Source: a virus | DNA: 40,466 nucleotides | IMG/VR virus record: IMGVR_UViG_3300004807_000047 | Span: 1-40,466 of that record | Direction: 5' to 3' (one strand) | Part shown: one piece after another, positions 22,989-31,399 of the stretch | Layout: every line of letters begins with the position of its first letter | Position numbering within the stretch: the stretch's first letter is position 1 | Program-made: the position numbers and the translations under genes | The notes under the pieces: generated by a model | The model's input: only the letters and a program-made list of their open reading frames with translations | What the model was told of the DNA's origin: nothing | Database searches by the model: none

Positions 22989-25900
22989 TTAACTTGACTG
23001 CACATTCAGGGCTGCGATTTCGCCTGGATTGTAAATAGCAATCGGAATGTAAATAAACTCAACATCTTTAATTGGTTCAATTGCAACATCCACATACAGT
23101 TGATTGTTTGCAATAGTGGCTGAAGTGTTGTTGCTTGTGTCACAGATTACCAAGAAATCGTATAATCCACGCAATGCCAATACGTTACCCAATGCACTTT
23201 CAATTTGATGTGCAATAGATTTACGTGTTGTAGCATCATTTGGCTCAAACAAATATCCATTACTGATCGTAGTAAATGTTCTTCTTAGATAATTCTCTAG
23301 TCGAACAACGTTGACACGATTTTGTGCGCTACTGCTAGCAGCACGAGTCAATTGTCCAAATATCACAAGACCCGAATTTGGCAATTGTGTAATTGGATTG
23401 ATCTGTAATGTAAACAATGAGTCACGTAGACCTTGACTTACCGAGTTTTGTACAAAAAGTCCAGTTGCGCTATCAATATAACCAATGTTGTTTAAATTGC
23501 TTACTAGACCACGATTAACACCAGCTGGTGCAAACCAAGGATAAGCCACTTGATCATTGTACAAATATGTACGCAACACTGCATGACTTGCAGGAACAAC
23601 AATTTGATTGCCACTTAGGTCATTTGTTTGTCCTGCTGGATAGTACAATGCCAGATACGGGCTTGATGCAGCATCGCTTGGTAATCCTGAACCGGTTTCG
23701 TTGTTAACCCAGTTTGTGATATCAACAGTGTTTGGTGCTAGATCCATTGGTGTGTCACCAATGACAAAAGCAGTATCACCACGGTTGTCGTTTAAGGTCA
23801 ACATGTTGGGGATCAACTCTGGATAGTTGGGAGCGCAAATCAAATTGAAGTTGTAAATTGGTGACAGTACATCTAGATTACTGTCAATTGCACTTTGCAT
23901 TGCTCCAACAATGATAGCACGTTGTGCTTTTGATCCTGCATACATGACTCCATTAGAATCAAGTCCGGCAGCACTGACCCATGCAGCACCACCATCAGCA
24001 GTGTTCAATGAGCCACTTGTTCCAGGAACTGATCCAGGATTTGGAAAACTGGTACTGTTAAAATAATCAGCAACATATTTCTTGACATTGTATCCGCTAC
24101 GACGTGTGTTAAACAACAGTGTTCCACGTGCGTACAATCTTGGATCTGGTACGTCTTGATCAACCCAGTCACTCAATAACAAAGCAGGGATGCTTGGCAA
24201 ACTGCCGGTAATTAAATCGGTTGTGCCACTGGTATCCCAACGTGCATCGGCAAATATGATACCGTTGAGACTGGTGTGATCTTGATTGTTGATTGCTACC
24301 CATGTTGTGCCATTGTAGCGATACAAACTTGGGAAATTTTCTAAATCACCGCTATCTAACCATAAATCACCAGCAGTTAATGCCGAACCGGTGCTCTTGG
24401 TTGTTGGAGCAGTAGTAGGAGTAATAATAACTCCGTTTGGATCTGTTGCCTGCAGATTGTATCCGCGTGCATCAAGTGCTAGGCTTGTAGATCTGTAGCC
24501 TCTCCAGTGGCCGCCATCATTGATCATGATGTCAATATCAGCAGGATTACTGTAATACCAGTAGGTTCCTGATGTTGGAGCAGTGTAAGGTTGTGTTAGA
24601 CTATCATCAATACTTGATGTAATATCGCTGAAATCAGTAATGTAAACAACTCCGGTACCAGCAACATAATAGTTGCTTCCGCCGCCTGAGTAAAAACCCA
24701 ATCCAGGACTGCCTGAATTACTTCCCAGTGGAGTACTTGATGTGTTTGTAAGAATAATTACACCACCTGCAGTATGAGTCAAATTGACTGTTCCGCTAGA
24801 AGTGATGCTTGCAGTAACATATGGAATGTTAAGTGCTTGAATTGCTTGTACCACCTGTGTTGCAGTGCTGGTACTTGCAGTCACTGTTTGAATTGTGGTA
24901 AGTGTTGTGGTGCCTGGTTGTGTGGCCTGTATTGTAAACGAACCACTAATGCTTGTTGCCGGTGTTGCACCAGTTGCACTTGTGACTCCAGATGCGGTGT
25001 TGACAAAGAATTTCAAACTGTTGCTGCTTGAACTGTCGTACAAGCTGTAATCGGCATACACTTGACCCACTGCAATATTTGTTCCGCCACCCAATGGATC
25101 TAGTCCATAAGTTGCTGACATTAGTCCGCCAGTGCTGCCACTTAGTGGGCCATATGCAGGAACTGTCAAAGGCACAAATGTGCTGGTTGCAGAACTGTAT
25201 TGTTTTAATACCAGATTCATACCACCGCCAATTGCGCCAGTCTGCCACCAAATTGACCCGCTTGGATATCCAGTAAATGTGCCACCGCTGGGTACTGTGC
25301 TGAACCAACCGTTTGTGGGGCTGACTGCATAATTTCCGTATAATAAAATCGGGCAGTTGTAAGTTTGTGCAGTGATACCGCATTTGTTCAATGGGGTATT
25401 TGTACCATCAACCACTACCGCAGTTCCTACACCAGAACCACTATAGCCTGTGGCTGCACTGGTTACAAACAATTGCAAGTAACCTGCGCTGGTTGCGTTT
25501 GCATAAATTCCAGCAATAGCTGCCGAATTAATTGCGGCTGCAAGTCCAGCAACTGTACCCGGGCTACCGCTTGGTGTATAAGTTACTGTTGTATTATTGA
25601 TACTTAAAGTATATGTGGTTGATACTGTAAATGTGGGTGTTGCATTTCCAGTAGCAACTGGCAAACTGGCTTGCCAGTTTGCAGAACCCACTTGCACCCA
25701 TGTGTTGTTGTAGCTGGTGTATCCACTACCCGAAGTAGTTGTAGCACCAACTTTGTAGAATAAACGAATCGGATCTGCAACTCCGGCAGTTCCTGTACCC
25801 GAACTGTTGACAAATACCAATGCGTATTGGCCAATTTGTCCTATAGATGCTAACGGCACTGCCGGTGTTCCACTGACTTGGCTTTCGCTAGTGATCAATA

Positions 25901-26378
25901 ACGGTGTTTGATTTGTAAAAGCATTGGTTGCAGAATTCAACTGTTGGATACCCCATGTGGTATTCACTAGGTCTAACCAATAGGTATTGTTTGCTGGTGC
26001 ACCAAATGGACGCACACTGGTACCGGTCAATTGATTTAAATCAACGTCGGCACGAATTGCATACAATTGATTGCTCAATCCCAATGCCGAATAGGCTGCC
26101 ATCAATCCGTATTCGTTAATTTCGCTGCCGTTAACTGGTGTACCGGCTGCACTCAACTGGAATGTTGGTGTTCCCATCTGTGTTATTAAGTCGCGTTGGC
26201 TACTGAATGATAGTAGTTGTCCGGCGTTGGCTGCGGTGGTTCCTGTGGCAGTTGCGCCATTATAAGTTTTATTTTCAGCAGTTGCTAATAAAACTAGTGG
26301 AACTGAGCCCACATTACTGTTTACGTATTGACTTTGATCGCTAACAGTAATTGATATTCCTGGTGATACTAGTGCCAT
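22989..26378 (-). CDS. 18: Tail sheath protein gp18, enlarged
   Basis: The N-terminus (MALVSPGISITVSDQSQYV) and the C-terminal region (QNRVNVVRLENYLRRTFTTI, then SIAHQIESALGNVLALRGLY and KDVEFIYIPIAIYNPGEIAA) are typical of T4-like sheath proteins, which form the contractile outer tail. At 1129 aa it is far longer than T4 gp18 (659 aa). The extra is in the middle, about residues 130-660, a Thr/Ser/Gly-rich stretch with repeated beta-type segments (ATTSGSGYTSYNNTWVQVGS, SGTYWYYSNPAD, GTTWVAINNQ). The inserted domains probably decorate the tail surface. A late box and AAGGAA precede ATG 26378. Confidence 0.92.
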   Translation of the reverse strand: MALVSPGISITVSDQSQYVNSNVGSVPLVLLATAENKTYNGATATGTTAANAGQLLSFSSQRDLITQMGTPTFQLSAAGTPVNGSEINEYGLMAAYSALGLSNQLYAIRADVDLNQLTGTSVRPFGAPANNTYWLDLVNTTWGIQQLNSATNAFTNQTPLLITSESQVSGTPAVPLASIGQIGQYALVFVNSSGTGTAGVADPIRLFYKVGATTTSGSGYTSYNNTWVQVGSANWQASLPVATGNATPTFTVSTTYTLSINNTTVTYTPSGSPGTVAGLAAAINSAAIAGIYANATSAGYLQLFVTSAATGYSGSGVGTAVVVDGTNTPLNKCGITAQTYNCPILLYGNYAVSPTNGWFSTVPSGGTFTGYPSGSIWWQTGAIGGGMNLVLKQYSSATSTFVPLTVPAYGPLSGSTGGLMSATYGLDPLGGGTNIAVGQVYADYSLYDSSSSNSLKFFVNTASGVTSATGATPATSISGSFTIQATQPGTTTLTTIQTVTASTSTATQVVQAIQALNIPYVTASITSSGTVNLTHTAGGVIILTNTSSTPLGSNSGSPGLGFYSGGGSNYYVAGTGVVYITDFSDITSSIDDSLTQPYTAPTSGTYWYYSNPADIDIMINDGGHWRGYRSTSLALDARGYNLQATDPNGVIITPTTAPTTKSTGSALTAGDLWLDSGDLENFPSLYRYNGTTWVAINNQDHTSLNGIIFADARWDTSGTTDLITGSLPSIPALLLSDWVDQDVPDPRLYARGTLLFNTRRSGYNVKKYVADYFNSTSFPNPGSVPGTSGSLNTADGGAAWVSAAGLDSNGVMYAGSKAQRAIIVGAMQSAIDSNLDVLSPIYNFNLICAPNYPELIPNMLTLNDNRGDTAFVIGDTPMDLAPNTVDITNWVNNETGSGLPSDAASSPYLALYYPAGQTNDLSGNQIVVPASHAVLRTYLYNDQVAYPWFAPAGVNRGLVSNLNNIGYIDSATGLFVQNSVSQGLRDSLFTLQINPITQLPNSGLVIFGQLTRAASSSAQNRVNVVRLENYLRRTFTTISNGYLFEPNDATTRKSIAHQIESALGNVLALRGLYDFLVICDTSNNTSATIANNQLYVDVAIEPIKDVEFIYIPIAIYNPGEIAALNVQSS

Positions 26379-26409
26379 GTTAAATTCCTTTATAATGCAT
26401 AGTTAAAGT

Positions 26410-26417
26410 TATTTATC
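26410..26417 (-). promoter_or_regulatory. Late promoter box for gp18
   Basis: GATAAATA, with a leader of about 25 bases that contains AAGGAA before ATG 26378. Confidence 0.7.
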
Positions 26418-26468
26418 GGAATGGTGGTATTTTTGGTTAGTTAGCAGGTGCCTTTTAAAGGTTTAGCT

Positions 26469-26476
26469 TATAAATA
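26469..26476 (+). promoter_or_regulatory. Perfect late promoter box for the zinc-finger gene
   Basis: TATAAATA on the plus strand, 4 bases before ATG 26481, so the mRNA would have almost no leader. Confidence 0.75.
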
Positions 26477-26480
26477 CACT

Positions 26481-26831
26481 ATGAAACAACGAAAACTCTG
26501 CCCAGAATGTAGAACCAATCCGGTGGCTGTAAATTACATCCGTGACCAAGTAACCCACTATAGAAGTCTGTGTGCTGCCTGTATTAGAAAACGAGCAAAA
26601 TTAAAACCCGAGGCTCCGGCATGGAGGCGATCGGGCTATACGAAAAAACCACAGTGCGAAGTCTGTGGTTTTAAATTAAAGTTGTCAAATCAAAGTGTGG
26701 TATATCACGTTGATGGCAATTTAAAAAACAACAACTGGCACAATTTAAAAACTGTGTGCCTTAATTGTCAGCAGGAATTGTTTACTAGTCGTTTGGGTTG
26801 GCGGCCGGCTAAGATTGTACCAGATTTTTAA
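26481..26831 (+). CDS. Zinc-binding HNH-like small protein
   Basis: A 116-residue plus-strand protein with two zinc pairs in the N-terminal half (C-P-E-C and C-A-A-C) and a second unit C-E-V-C ... YHVDGNLKNNNWHNLKTVC-x2-C, which is an HNH-like treble clef with H, N and N. The start ATG 26481 is chosen because a perfect late promoter lies 4 bases upstream; an ATG at 26448 is before that promoter. Close relatives are remembered near sheath genes of aquatic T4-like phages. It could be a nuclease or a DNA/RNA-binding regulator. Its end overlaps the gp1 gene by 23 bases. Confidence 0.8.
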   Translation: MKQRKLCPECRTNPVAVNYIRDQVTHYRSLCAACIRKRAKLKPEAPAWRRSGYTKKPQCEVCGFKLKLSNQSVVYHVDGNLKNNNWHNLKTVCLNCQQELFTSRLGWRPAKIVPDF

Positions 26832-27453
26832 TTTGTCGATATAAATCGTCAACACTGCCATTGTTGTCAATTTCGGCATCAAATTCGGTTCCAATCCACG
26901 AATACTCGCTGGCGTGAACGTTGGGGTATTGATAGCGCATACCAATTTGCTTTTTTTCTTTATTGGGCTGACTGTGTCGTCCGTTTGATTTGTTATCAAG
27001 TAGGGCACAACTGTACCATTCAGGTAACTCGCCACGTTGAACCCAAATCACCTTGCCACCAGTGGATTTGATACTTTTGATTTCGTTGGGAAATCTACAA
27101 TCACTGACGACAATGTTGTCCTTGGAATTACGCAATTTGTTTTCCAAACTGGCTATCCAAATATCATCATGGAATCCGATTCTACAGACTTCAGTGCCCC
27201 AGTATTGCAGTACCCATCTAGGGGTAATGTCTCGACCTAGTCGCTGACTCCACCAAGGATCTGGTTGTTCGCGCCATTCGCGACTTTCCTTGGTTCTGCC
27301 TTCCAGCAGTTCTCGATCCCAACCAAATATGTTCGAAACAGCATCTTTTAACGTGCTGGCAAAACTGTCTCGTTTGAATCCGTGAAAGTTAACCAAATAA
27401 TCTGCCACAGTGTCCTTGCCGGACCCGATAAAACCACATACACCTATAATCAT
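26809..27453 (-). CDS. 1: Deoxynucleoside monophosphate kinase (gp1-like)
   Basis: A 214-residue P-loop kinase. It starts MIIGVCGFIGSGKDTVADYL with Walker A GFIGSGKDT, has DSFASTLKDAVSNIFGWDRE, GRDITPRWVLQYWGTEVCR (lid or substrate region) and DNIVVSDCRFPNEI. T4 gp1 phosphorylates dGMP, dTMP and modified dCMP to diphosphates. The start ATG 27453 is used because the P-loop follows directly; an upstream alternative adds an unrelated segment. A ribosome site (GGAG) lies within a perfect hairpin, and a sigma70 promoter starts inside it. Confidence 0.88.
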   Translation of the reverse strand: MIIGVCGFIGSGKDTVADYLVNFHGFKRDSFASTLKDAVSNIFGWDRELLEGRTKESREWREQPDPWWSQRLGRDITPRWVLQYWGTEVCRIGFHDDIWIASLENKLRNSKDNIVVSDCRFPNEIKSIKSTGGKVIWVQRGELPEWYSCALLDNKSNGRHSQPNKEKKQIGMRYQYPNVHASEYSWIGTEFDAEIDNNGSVDDLYRQIKNLVQS

Positions 27454-27456
27454 GAA

Positions 27457-27477
27457 AATGCTCCGTATAGGAGCATT
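27457..27477 (-). promoter_or_regulatory. Hairpin sequestering the gp1 ribosome site
   Basis: A perfect 8-bp stem AATGCTCC/GGAGCATT (arms 27477-27470 and 27464-27457, 5-base loop) contains the GGAG ribosome site 6 bases before ATG 27453. Transcripts entering from gp13 would fold it closed. Confidence 0.75.
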
Positions 27478-27503
27478 ATTACATAAATCAACAGTGTTGT
27501 CAA
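27475..27503 (-). promoter_or_regulatory. Sigma70 promoter for gp1
   Basis: TTGACA (27503-27498), a 17-base spacer and AATAAT (27480-27475). The start is expected near 27468, within the loop of the ribosome-site hairpin. Confidence 0.65.
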
Positions 27504-28466
27504 CTAGCCTTGTACCCAAGTTAATGGTTGGCTTCCGTCCACAAACATCTTTAGATCTTCTTCCAATTTATCCATTTCTTCTTTGGCTTCGGATTTTAAC
27601 GATGCACCGTTTAAGGTAGTTCCTCCACCGGGGCCAACAATTTGGCTGAACTTTTCGCGTGCTTCGCCTAGGATACGTTTAGAGAAACTGTAGGCATATT
27701 CCTGTATCCAGGGAAATGCCTGTGCATCATTGAATATCATTTGATCAGGCTTTTGATTAAAGATCCAGAGCAGAACCGATTCTTGTTGTGTTAGATCGGG
27801 ATTGGCGCCTTGCCACGGCATCTTGCGTACCACAGTTAATTTCTTGGTAACCGGATTGAATGTGAAATTCATATAGCCACCAAACATCATCATGGCCAAC
27901 TTTTGATAGTCCACAAACAATTCATAGTTGGTCAATCCACCTACACGTCCTGCAACCAACATATAAGTGTTTAGATAACCAGATGAGAACGGTTCAAATT
28001 GACTGGCGGTGGTTCCTGTTACTGATCCAATACCACGTCTAAATATCTGACGAACTCCCATAATTTCTTTGGGCAGTATGTATTCTTGTGTTTCAGGTAG
28101 TAGCACCAGGTGTGCATAGCTTTCTTCTGTTGAATTTTGTGCTCGTTGTCTATACTTGATCAAGGCCTGATTGATGGCCATTTCGTAGTGTTCATTTTCC
28201 AGTTCCACGTCCACAATGCCATCTGCTAATCTTAGACGAATATAGTCTTTGATGGCAGCACGCATGCTGTCAGTGGTATTACCAATATCCCAATTGGGAT
28301 CAGTGACTCCGGGAAAACTTACATCAGGATTGCCAGGGAAAGCAATTGTGCCGGCACCAGAACCTGTGTTTGCACTGAACAGGCTGGAAGAAATTACGTT
28401 GTTGTTGGCATCAAATCCAGTTTCTTGTACTACTGGGTTGTCATTTGGGTGTAGACCATTGGTCAT
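27504..28466 (-). CDS. 13: Neck protein gp13
   Basis: This 320-residue protein carries the gp13 pattern of aquatic T4-like phages: AIKDYIRLRLADGIVDVELE, ALIKYRQRAQNSTEESYAHL, YILPKEIMGVRQIFRRGIGS, GYMNFTFNPVTKKLTVVRKM, QESVLLWIFNQKPDQMIFND, and a final LGEAREKFSQIVGPGGGTTL. gp13 seals the packaged head and forms the tail-docking ring with gp14. It lies on the opposite strand from gp14, unlike T4 where 13, 14 and 15 are together. A late promoter and a ribosome-site hairpin control its start. Confidence 0.9.
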   Translation of the reverse strand: MTNGLHPNDNPVVQETGFDANNNVISSSLFSANTGSGAGTIAFPGNPDVSFPGVTDPNWDIGNTTDSMRAAIKDYIRLRLADGIVDVELENEHYEMAINQALIKYRQRAQNSTEESYAHLVLLPETQEYILPKEIMGVRQIFRRGIGSVTGTTASQFEPFSSGYLNTYMLVAGRVGGLTNYELFVDYQKLAMMMFGGYMNFTFNPVTKKLTVVRKMPWQGANPDLTQQESVLLWIFNQKPDQMIFNDAQAFPWIQEYAYSFSKRILGEAREKFSQIVGPGGGTTLNGASLKSEAKEEMDKLEEDLKMFVDGSQPLTWVQG

Positions 28467-28468
28467 AA

Positions 28469-28491
28469 AAATACTCCGTTATAGAGTATTT
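28469..28491 (-). promoter_or_regulatory. Hairpin sequestering the gp13 ribosome site
   Basis: An 8-bp stem (28491-28484 with 28476-28469, 7-base loop) contains the GGAG ribosome site, 7 bases before ATG 28466. The late promoter's start is expected in the loop. Confidence 0.75.
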
Positions 28492-28494
28492 ATA
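28487..28494 (-). promoter_or_regulatory. Perfect late promoter box for gp13
   Basis: TATAAATA overlapping the 5' arm of the ribosome-site hairpin and the stop of the 391-aa gene. The expected start is near 28481. Confidence 0.78.
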
Positions 28495-29665
28495 CTGCCT
28501 TTAGTAGCACCACATCAGGATTTATGCGTCCGTTCATTTTGGTTTCTGTGGCCTTGATATCATCCAAGAACTTACGCAACTGCACTTTGCCGGCCTTGGC
28601 AAACTCTTTGAGAGCGACTTCGGGTTTTCTTAGTGTTTTGCTGACCGACTTTTGTTCGTCAAAGTTGACAATGCTGGTACCTTTGACGCTTAGGGTTTGA
28701 TAACTGCCAGCAACGTATCGGCCCAGTTTTCGAGTTTTAATGTTAAACACCCAAACTTCGCTGGCCCCAACAATTTCTGCGGGATTGATTGACACAATTT
28801 TAAGAACGGGATCGGTCTTGGCGTATTTGAGTTTGGCAATGAGTTTTTCTTTACTGGGCGCTTTTTTAACTCGGGCTTTTTTACTGGCCTTTTTCACAGA
28901 TTTGTACTGTTCCAGTGCCGCTAGTAAATCATCAATCCAACCAATTATTCTTTTAAAGTCTGCGGCCTTGTAGTGTTTATATCCTTCTACCAGTTGTTCT
29001 TCGGTTCGTCCACGTGCAAGTTCTAGTTCGCTGGCACGATTGGCATAAAGTTCTTCGTACTTGGCAATTTGACTTTGTACCACATTGTTGGCAACTAAAA
29101 AATCATATGGCTTAAAATTAGTTTTGACATTTCGAACCGCATCATCGTAGTGCCCTTCTAGTTCGCCAATGATTTCGCTGGTCTTTTCGTTCAGTCGATC
29201 TTGTATGGTTGGTGCCTTGTACACTGGTTTATCTTCTACTGTGGCGACTTCAACAGGTTCGGGATCGGCTTTGGATATGGCATCTAGGATACATTCGCTT
29301 AAAAACTCAAGGTGTCGCGATTTGAGCGGCATATTGGCACGAACGTTGGCCATGATCAAACTGCAGGCAGTCATTGGAATACTTTTATCCGAAGTACGCT
29401 CAAATGCTCTAACTTGTTCTTTGGTGTATTCTTTGGGTCTCAGTTTCAACCACTCGATCACGTTCTTGCGTGCATCTTTTTGACTGTAGTAGTAATTGTA
29501 GTAATAGAAACTTTGACGAAGTTTATGGTCAAAATCAGCATCGCTCAAATTGACGTCGTCCTCGCTCCAATCAGGTTCGCCCCCGGTGTATTTTTCGTCG
29601 TGAAAAGCGGGATTACGGACTTTGGTTTGTTTGGTTTTGATTTTAATGCCTGCAACCGTGGCCAT
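28490..29665 (-). CDS. Hypothetical protein, 391 aa
   Basis: The N-terminal part has an aromatic-rich helix (FDHKLRQSFYYYNYYYSQKD) and later KDARKNVIEWLKLRPKEY. The middle is charged and helical with a Lys-rich stretch (KSVKKASKKARVKKAPSKEK). The C-terminal part is beta-type (VLKIVSINPAEIVGASEVWV, RKLGRYVAGSYQTLSVKGTS). This is a conserved type in aquatic T4-like phages, from memory, without a known role. It might bind DNA or be an internal protein. The ribosome site AAGGAG precedes ATG 29665. Confidence 0.7.
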   Translation of the reverse strand: MATVAGIKIKTKQTKVRNPAFHDEKYTGGEPDWSEDDVNLSDADFDHKLRQSFYYYNYYYSQKDARKNVIEWLKLRPKEYTKEQVRAFERTSDKSIPMTACSLIMANVRANMPLKSRHLEFLSECILDAISKADPEPVEVATVEDKPVYKAPTIQDRLNEKTSEIIGELEGHYDDAVRNVKTNFKPYDFLVANNVVQSQIAKYEELYANRASELELARGRTEEQLVEGYKHYKAADFKRIIGWIDDLLAALEQYKSVKKASKKARVKKAPSKEKLIAKLKYAKTDPVLKIVSINPAEIVGASEVWVFNIKTRKLGRYVAGSYQTLSVKGTSIVNFDEQKSVSKTLRKPEVALKEFAKAGKVQLRKFLDDIKATETKMNGRINPDVVLLKAV

Positions 29666-29690
29666 AACAACTCCTTAAAATTCTATTATA

Positions 29691-29942
29691 CTATATTTTC
29701 AGCAAACTGCCTAAGATCAACTGTTGCTCTAATACAACAAGTGCTTCTTCCAATTTTTTGGCAAGTTCTTCGTATTTTGCTGTAAACTTTCGTTTACGTC
29801 TACATTCCACAAATTCACTGTCCAATCGGGCCCACAGACCCACACAATTTTGGTACATCAAATGTAACTGTGTATTGCCCAGTCGTTGAACTACCGGATT
29901 TGCATCAGTCAATCTTTGGTGTAATTCTGGGCTGTGACTCAT
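29691..29942 (-). CDS. Small hypothetical protein, 83 aa
   Basis: Begins at ATG 29942 (MSHSPELHQRLTDANPVVQR); a longer frame to 29981 is rejected because it would include the promoter. The protein is charged and helical, with a basic centre (CRRKRKFTAKYEELAKKLEE) and a hydrophobic tail. A sigma70 promoter ends 10 bases before the ATG, so it is probably an early gene leading a transcript into the 391-aa gene. No ribosome site is seen. Family unknown. Confidence 0.6.
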   Translation of the reverse strand: MSHSPELHQRLTDANPVVQRLGNTQLHLMYQNCVGLWARLDSEFVECRRKRKFTAKYEELAKKLEEALVVLEQQLILGSLLKI

Positions 29943-29952
29943 AATATTACTT

Positions 29953-29981
29953 ATTATAACACCTTTCCCATTCCCAGTCAA
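29953..29981 (-). promoter_or_regulatory. Sigma70 promoter for the 83-aa gene
   Basis: TTGACT (29981-29976), 17-base spacer and TATAAT (29958-29953). The start near 29946 leaves a leader of about 4 bases before ATG 29942. Confidence 0.75.
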
Positions 29982-29985
29982 ATGC

Positions 29986-29993
29986 GATAAATA
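29986..29993 (+). promoter_or_regulatory. Late promoter box for gp14, gp15 and Nudix
   Basis: GATAAATA on the plus strand, 18 bases before ATG 30012, with TAAGGA as ribosome site. It lies back-to-back with the sigma70 promoter of the 83-aa gene. Confidence 0.7.
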
Positions 29994-30011
29994 TGCTAAT
30001 AAGGACTCAAA

Positions 30012-31394
30012 ATGGCCCGTTTAAGTTTATGGCAAGATGGCAAGCACTCGAATGATTACAAGTTCTTTGACCGTCGCATTTCCGAAATGTTCACTATTGG
30101 TGGTACTGGAGTACTGCTGAACAAATATCTAGGCACAAATCCACAAGGCATGTATTTAAACACCTCGTCCGCTCAGACCGGGCCTGATATTCAATTGAAT
30201 TTTGCCACCGTGGGCAATGTGCAAGTGGGCAATTTTGTTTACGGCACCGGAATTCCCACCAACGCCACAGTCAGCACCGTTTCATCAAACAGCATAACTT
30301 TGAATTTACCGACCACTGTTGCGATACCGAGCGGAACGCAGATAGGATTTAGTGCGGATGCTACTCAGCCGGCTTACACAAATCAAAGTGTCTCAAACAT
30401 ACAAGATTTATTATGGACCGAGAATCGAGATAGAAAATACGAAACCACTGTGTATAAAATGCGCGGTCACTATCAACGTGCCGATCAAGATTTTGATCTA
30501 AGCCAATTTGGTTTGTTTTTACAAACCGGCACGATCTTCATGACCTTTCATTTGCGTGACATGGTAGATCTAATCGGACGTAAACTGATCGCAGGGGATG
30601 TGTTGGAACTAGAACACTTGAAAGATTATGACGCATTAAACACCGATTTGCCGGCAGCGTTAAAAAGATATTATGTGGTCAGTGACGCCAGTTTTGGTGG
30701 TGAAGGATTTTCACCAACTTGGTGGCCGCACTTGTGGCGAGTCAAACTCAATCCCATGGTGGACAGTCAAGAATACAAAGATATTCTTAATAATGTTGTG
30801 GCCGGCCCCAACACAACAACTCCAGTGGGCAACATTTTGAGTACCTATCAAACTTACTTGAATCTCAACGAAACCATTGTTGCACAAAGTGAGTTTGATG
30901 TACCACTTAGTGGGTACAATACCAGCACCGTGTACACAGTTGCTACCGACCCCGCAGGCAACCCGGTAGGCAACCCCATAACCAGCGACAACAACTCAAT
31001 CACTGCCGATCAACTTGATCCCACTGCCGATAGTGGAGTTACCAGTCCTGATTATAAAATACAAGGCTATTTAACCGGGGATGGTCGTGCTCCAAATCAG
31101 CTGACCACCAGTGCTGGTATTGCGTTCCCAACCAATCCCAACGAAGGCGACTACTTTCTTAGACTGGACTATTTGCCCAATAGGCTATTTAGATTTGATG
31201 GAAGATTTTGGCGCAAAATTGAAGATGCAGTACGTACCAATATTACCCCGGGTGCTGCAAATAATCAAACTGTACGCAATAGTTATGTAAATAACACTAA
31301 CACATACACTGACAGTCAAGGCACAGTTTGGAACGAAAGACAAAATCTCAGCATTGCTCTAACTCCGCGGGCCGACAACAGTGACAACAAATAA
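30012..31394 (+). CDS. 14: Neck protein gp14
   Basis: This 460-residue protein has the gp14 signature of T4-like phages: HSNDYKFFDRRISEMFTIGG, a NIQDLLWTENRDRKYETTVY segment, YQRADQDFDLSQFGLFLQTG, RKLIAGDVLELEHLKDYDAL and a SPTWWPHLWRVKLNPMVDSQ segment. It is much longer than T4 gp14 (256 aa): an insert near residues 45-115 and a C-terminal extension of about 190 residues, Thr/Asn-rich, probably surface-exposed neck decorations. With gp13 and gp15 it joins head and tail. Confidence 0.88.
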   Translation: MARLSLWQDGKHSNDYKFFDRRISEMFTIGGTGVLLNKYLGTNPQGMYLNTSSAQTGPDIQLNFATVGNVQVGNFVYGTGIPTNATVSTVSSNSITLNLPTTVAIPSGTQIGFSADATQPAYTNQSVSNIQDLLWTENRDRKYETTVYKMRGHYQRADQDFDLSQFGLFLQTGTIFMTFHLRDMVDLIGRKLIAGDVLELEHLKDYDALNTDLPAALKRYYVVSDASFGGEGFSPTWWPHLWRVKLNPMVDSQEYKDILNNVVAGPNTTTPVGNILSTYQTYLNLNETIVAQSEFDVPLSGYNTSTVYTVATDPAGNPVGNPITSDNNSITADQLDPTADSGVTSPDYKIQGYLTGDGRAPNQLTTSAGIAFPTNPNEGDYFLRLDYLPNRLFRFDGRFWRKIEDAVRTNITPGAANNQTVRNSYVNNTNTYTDSQGTVWNERQNLSIALTPRADNSDNK

Positions 31395-31399
31395 TCAAT

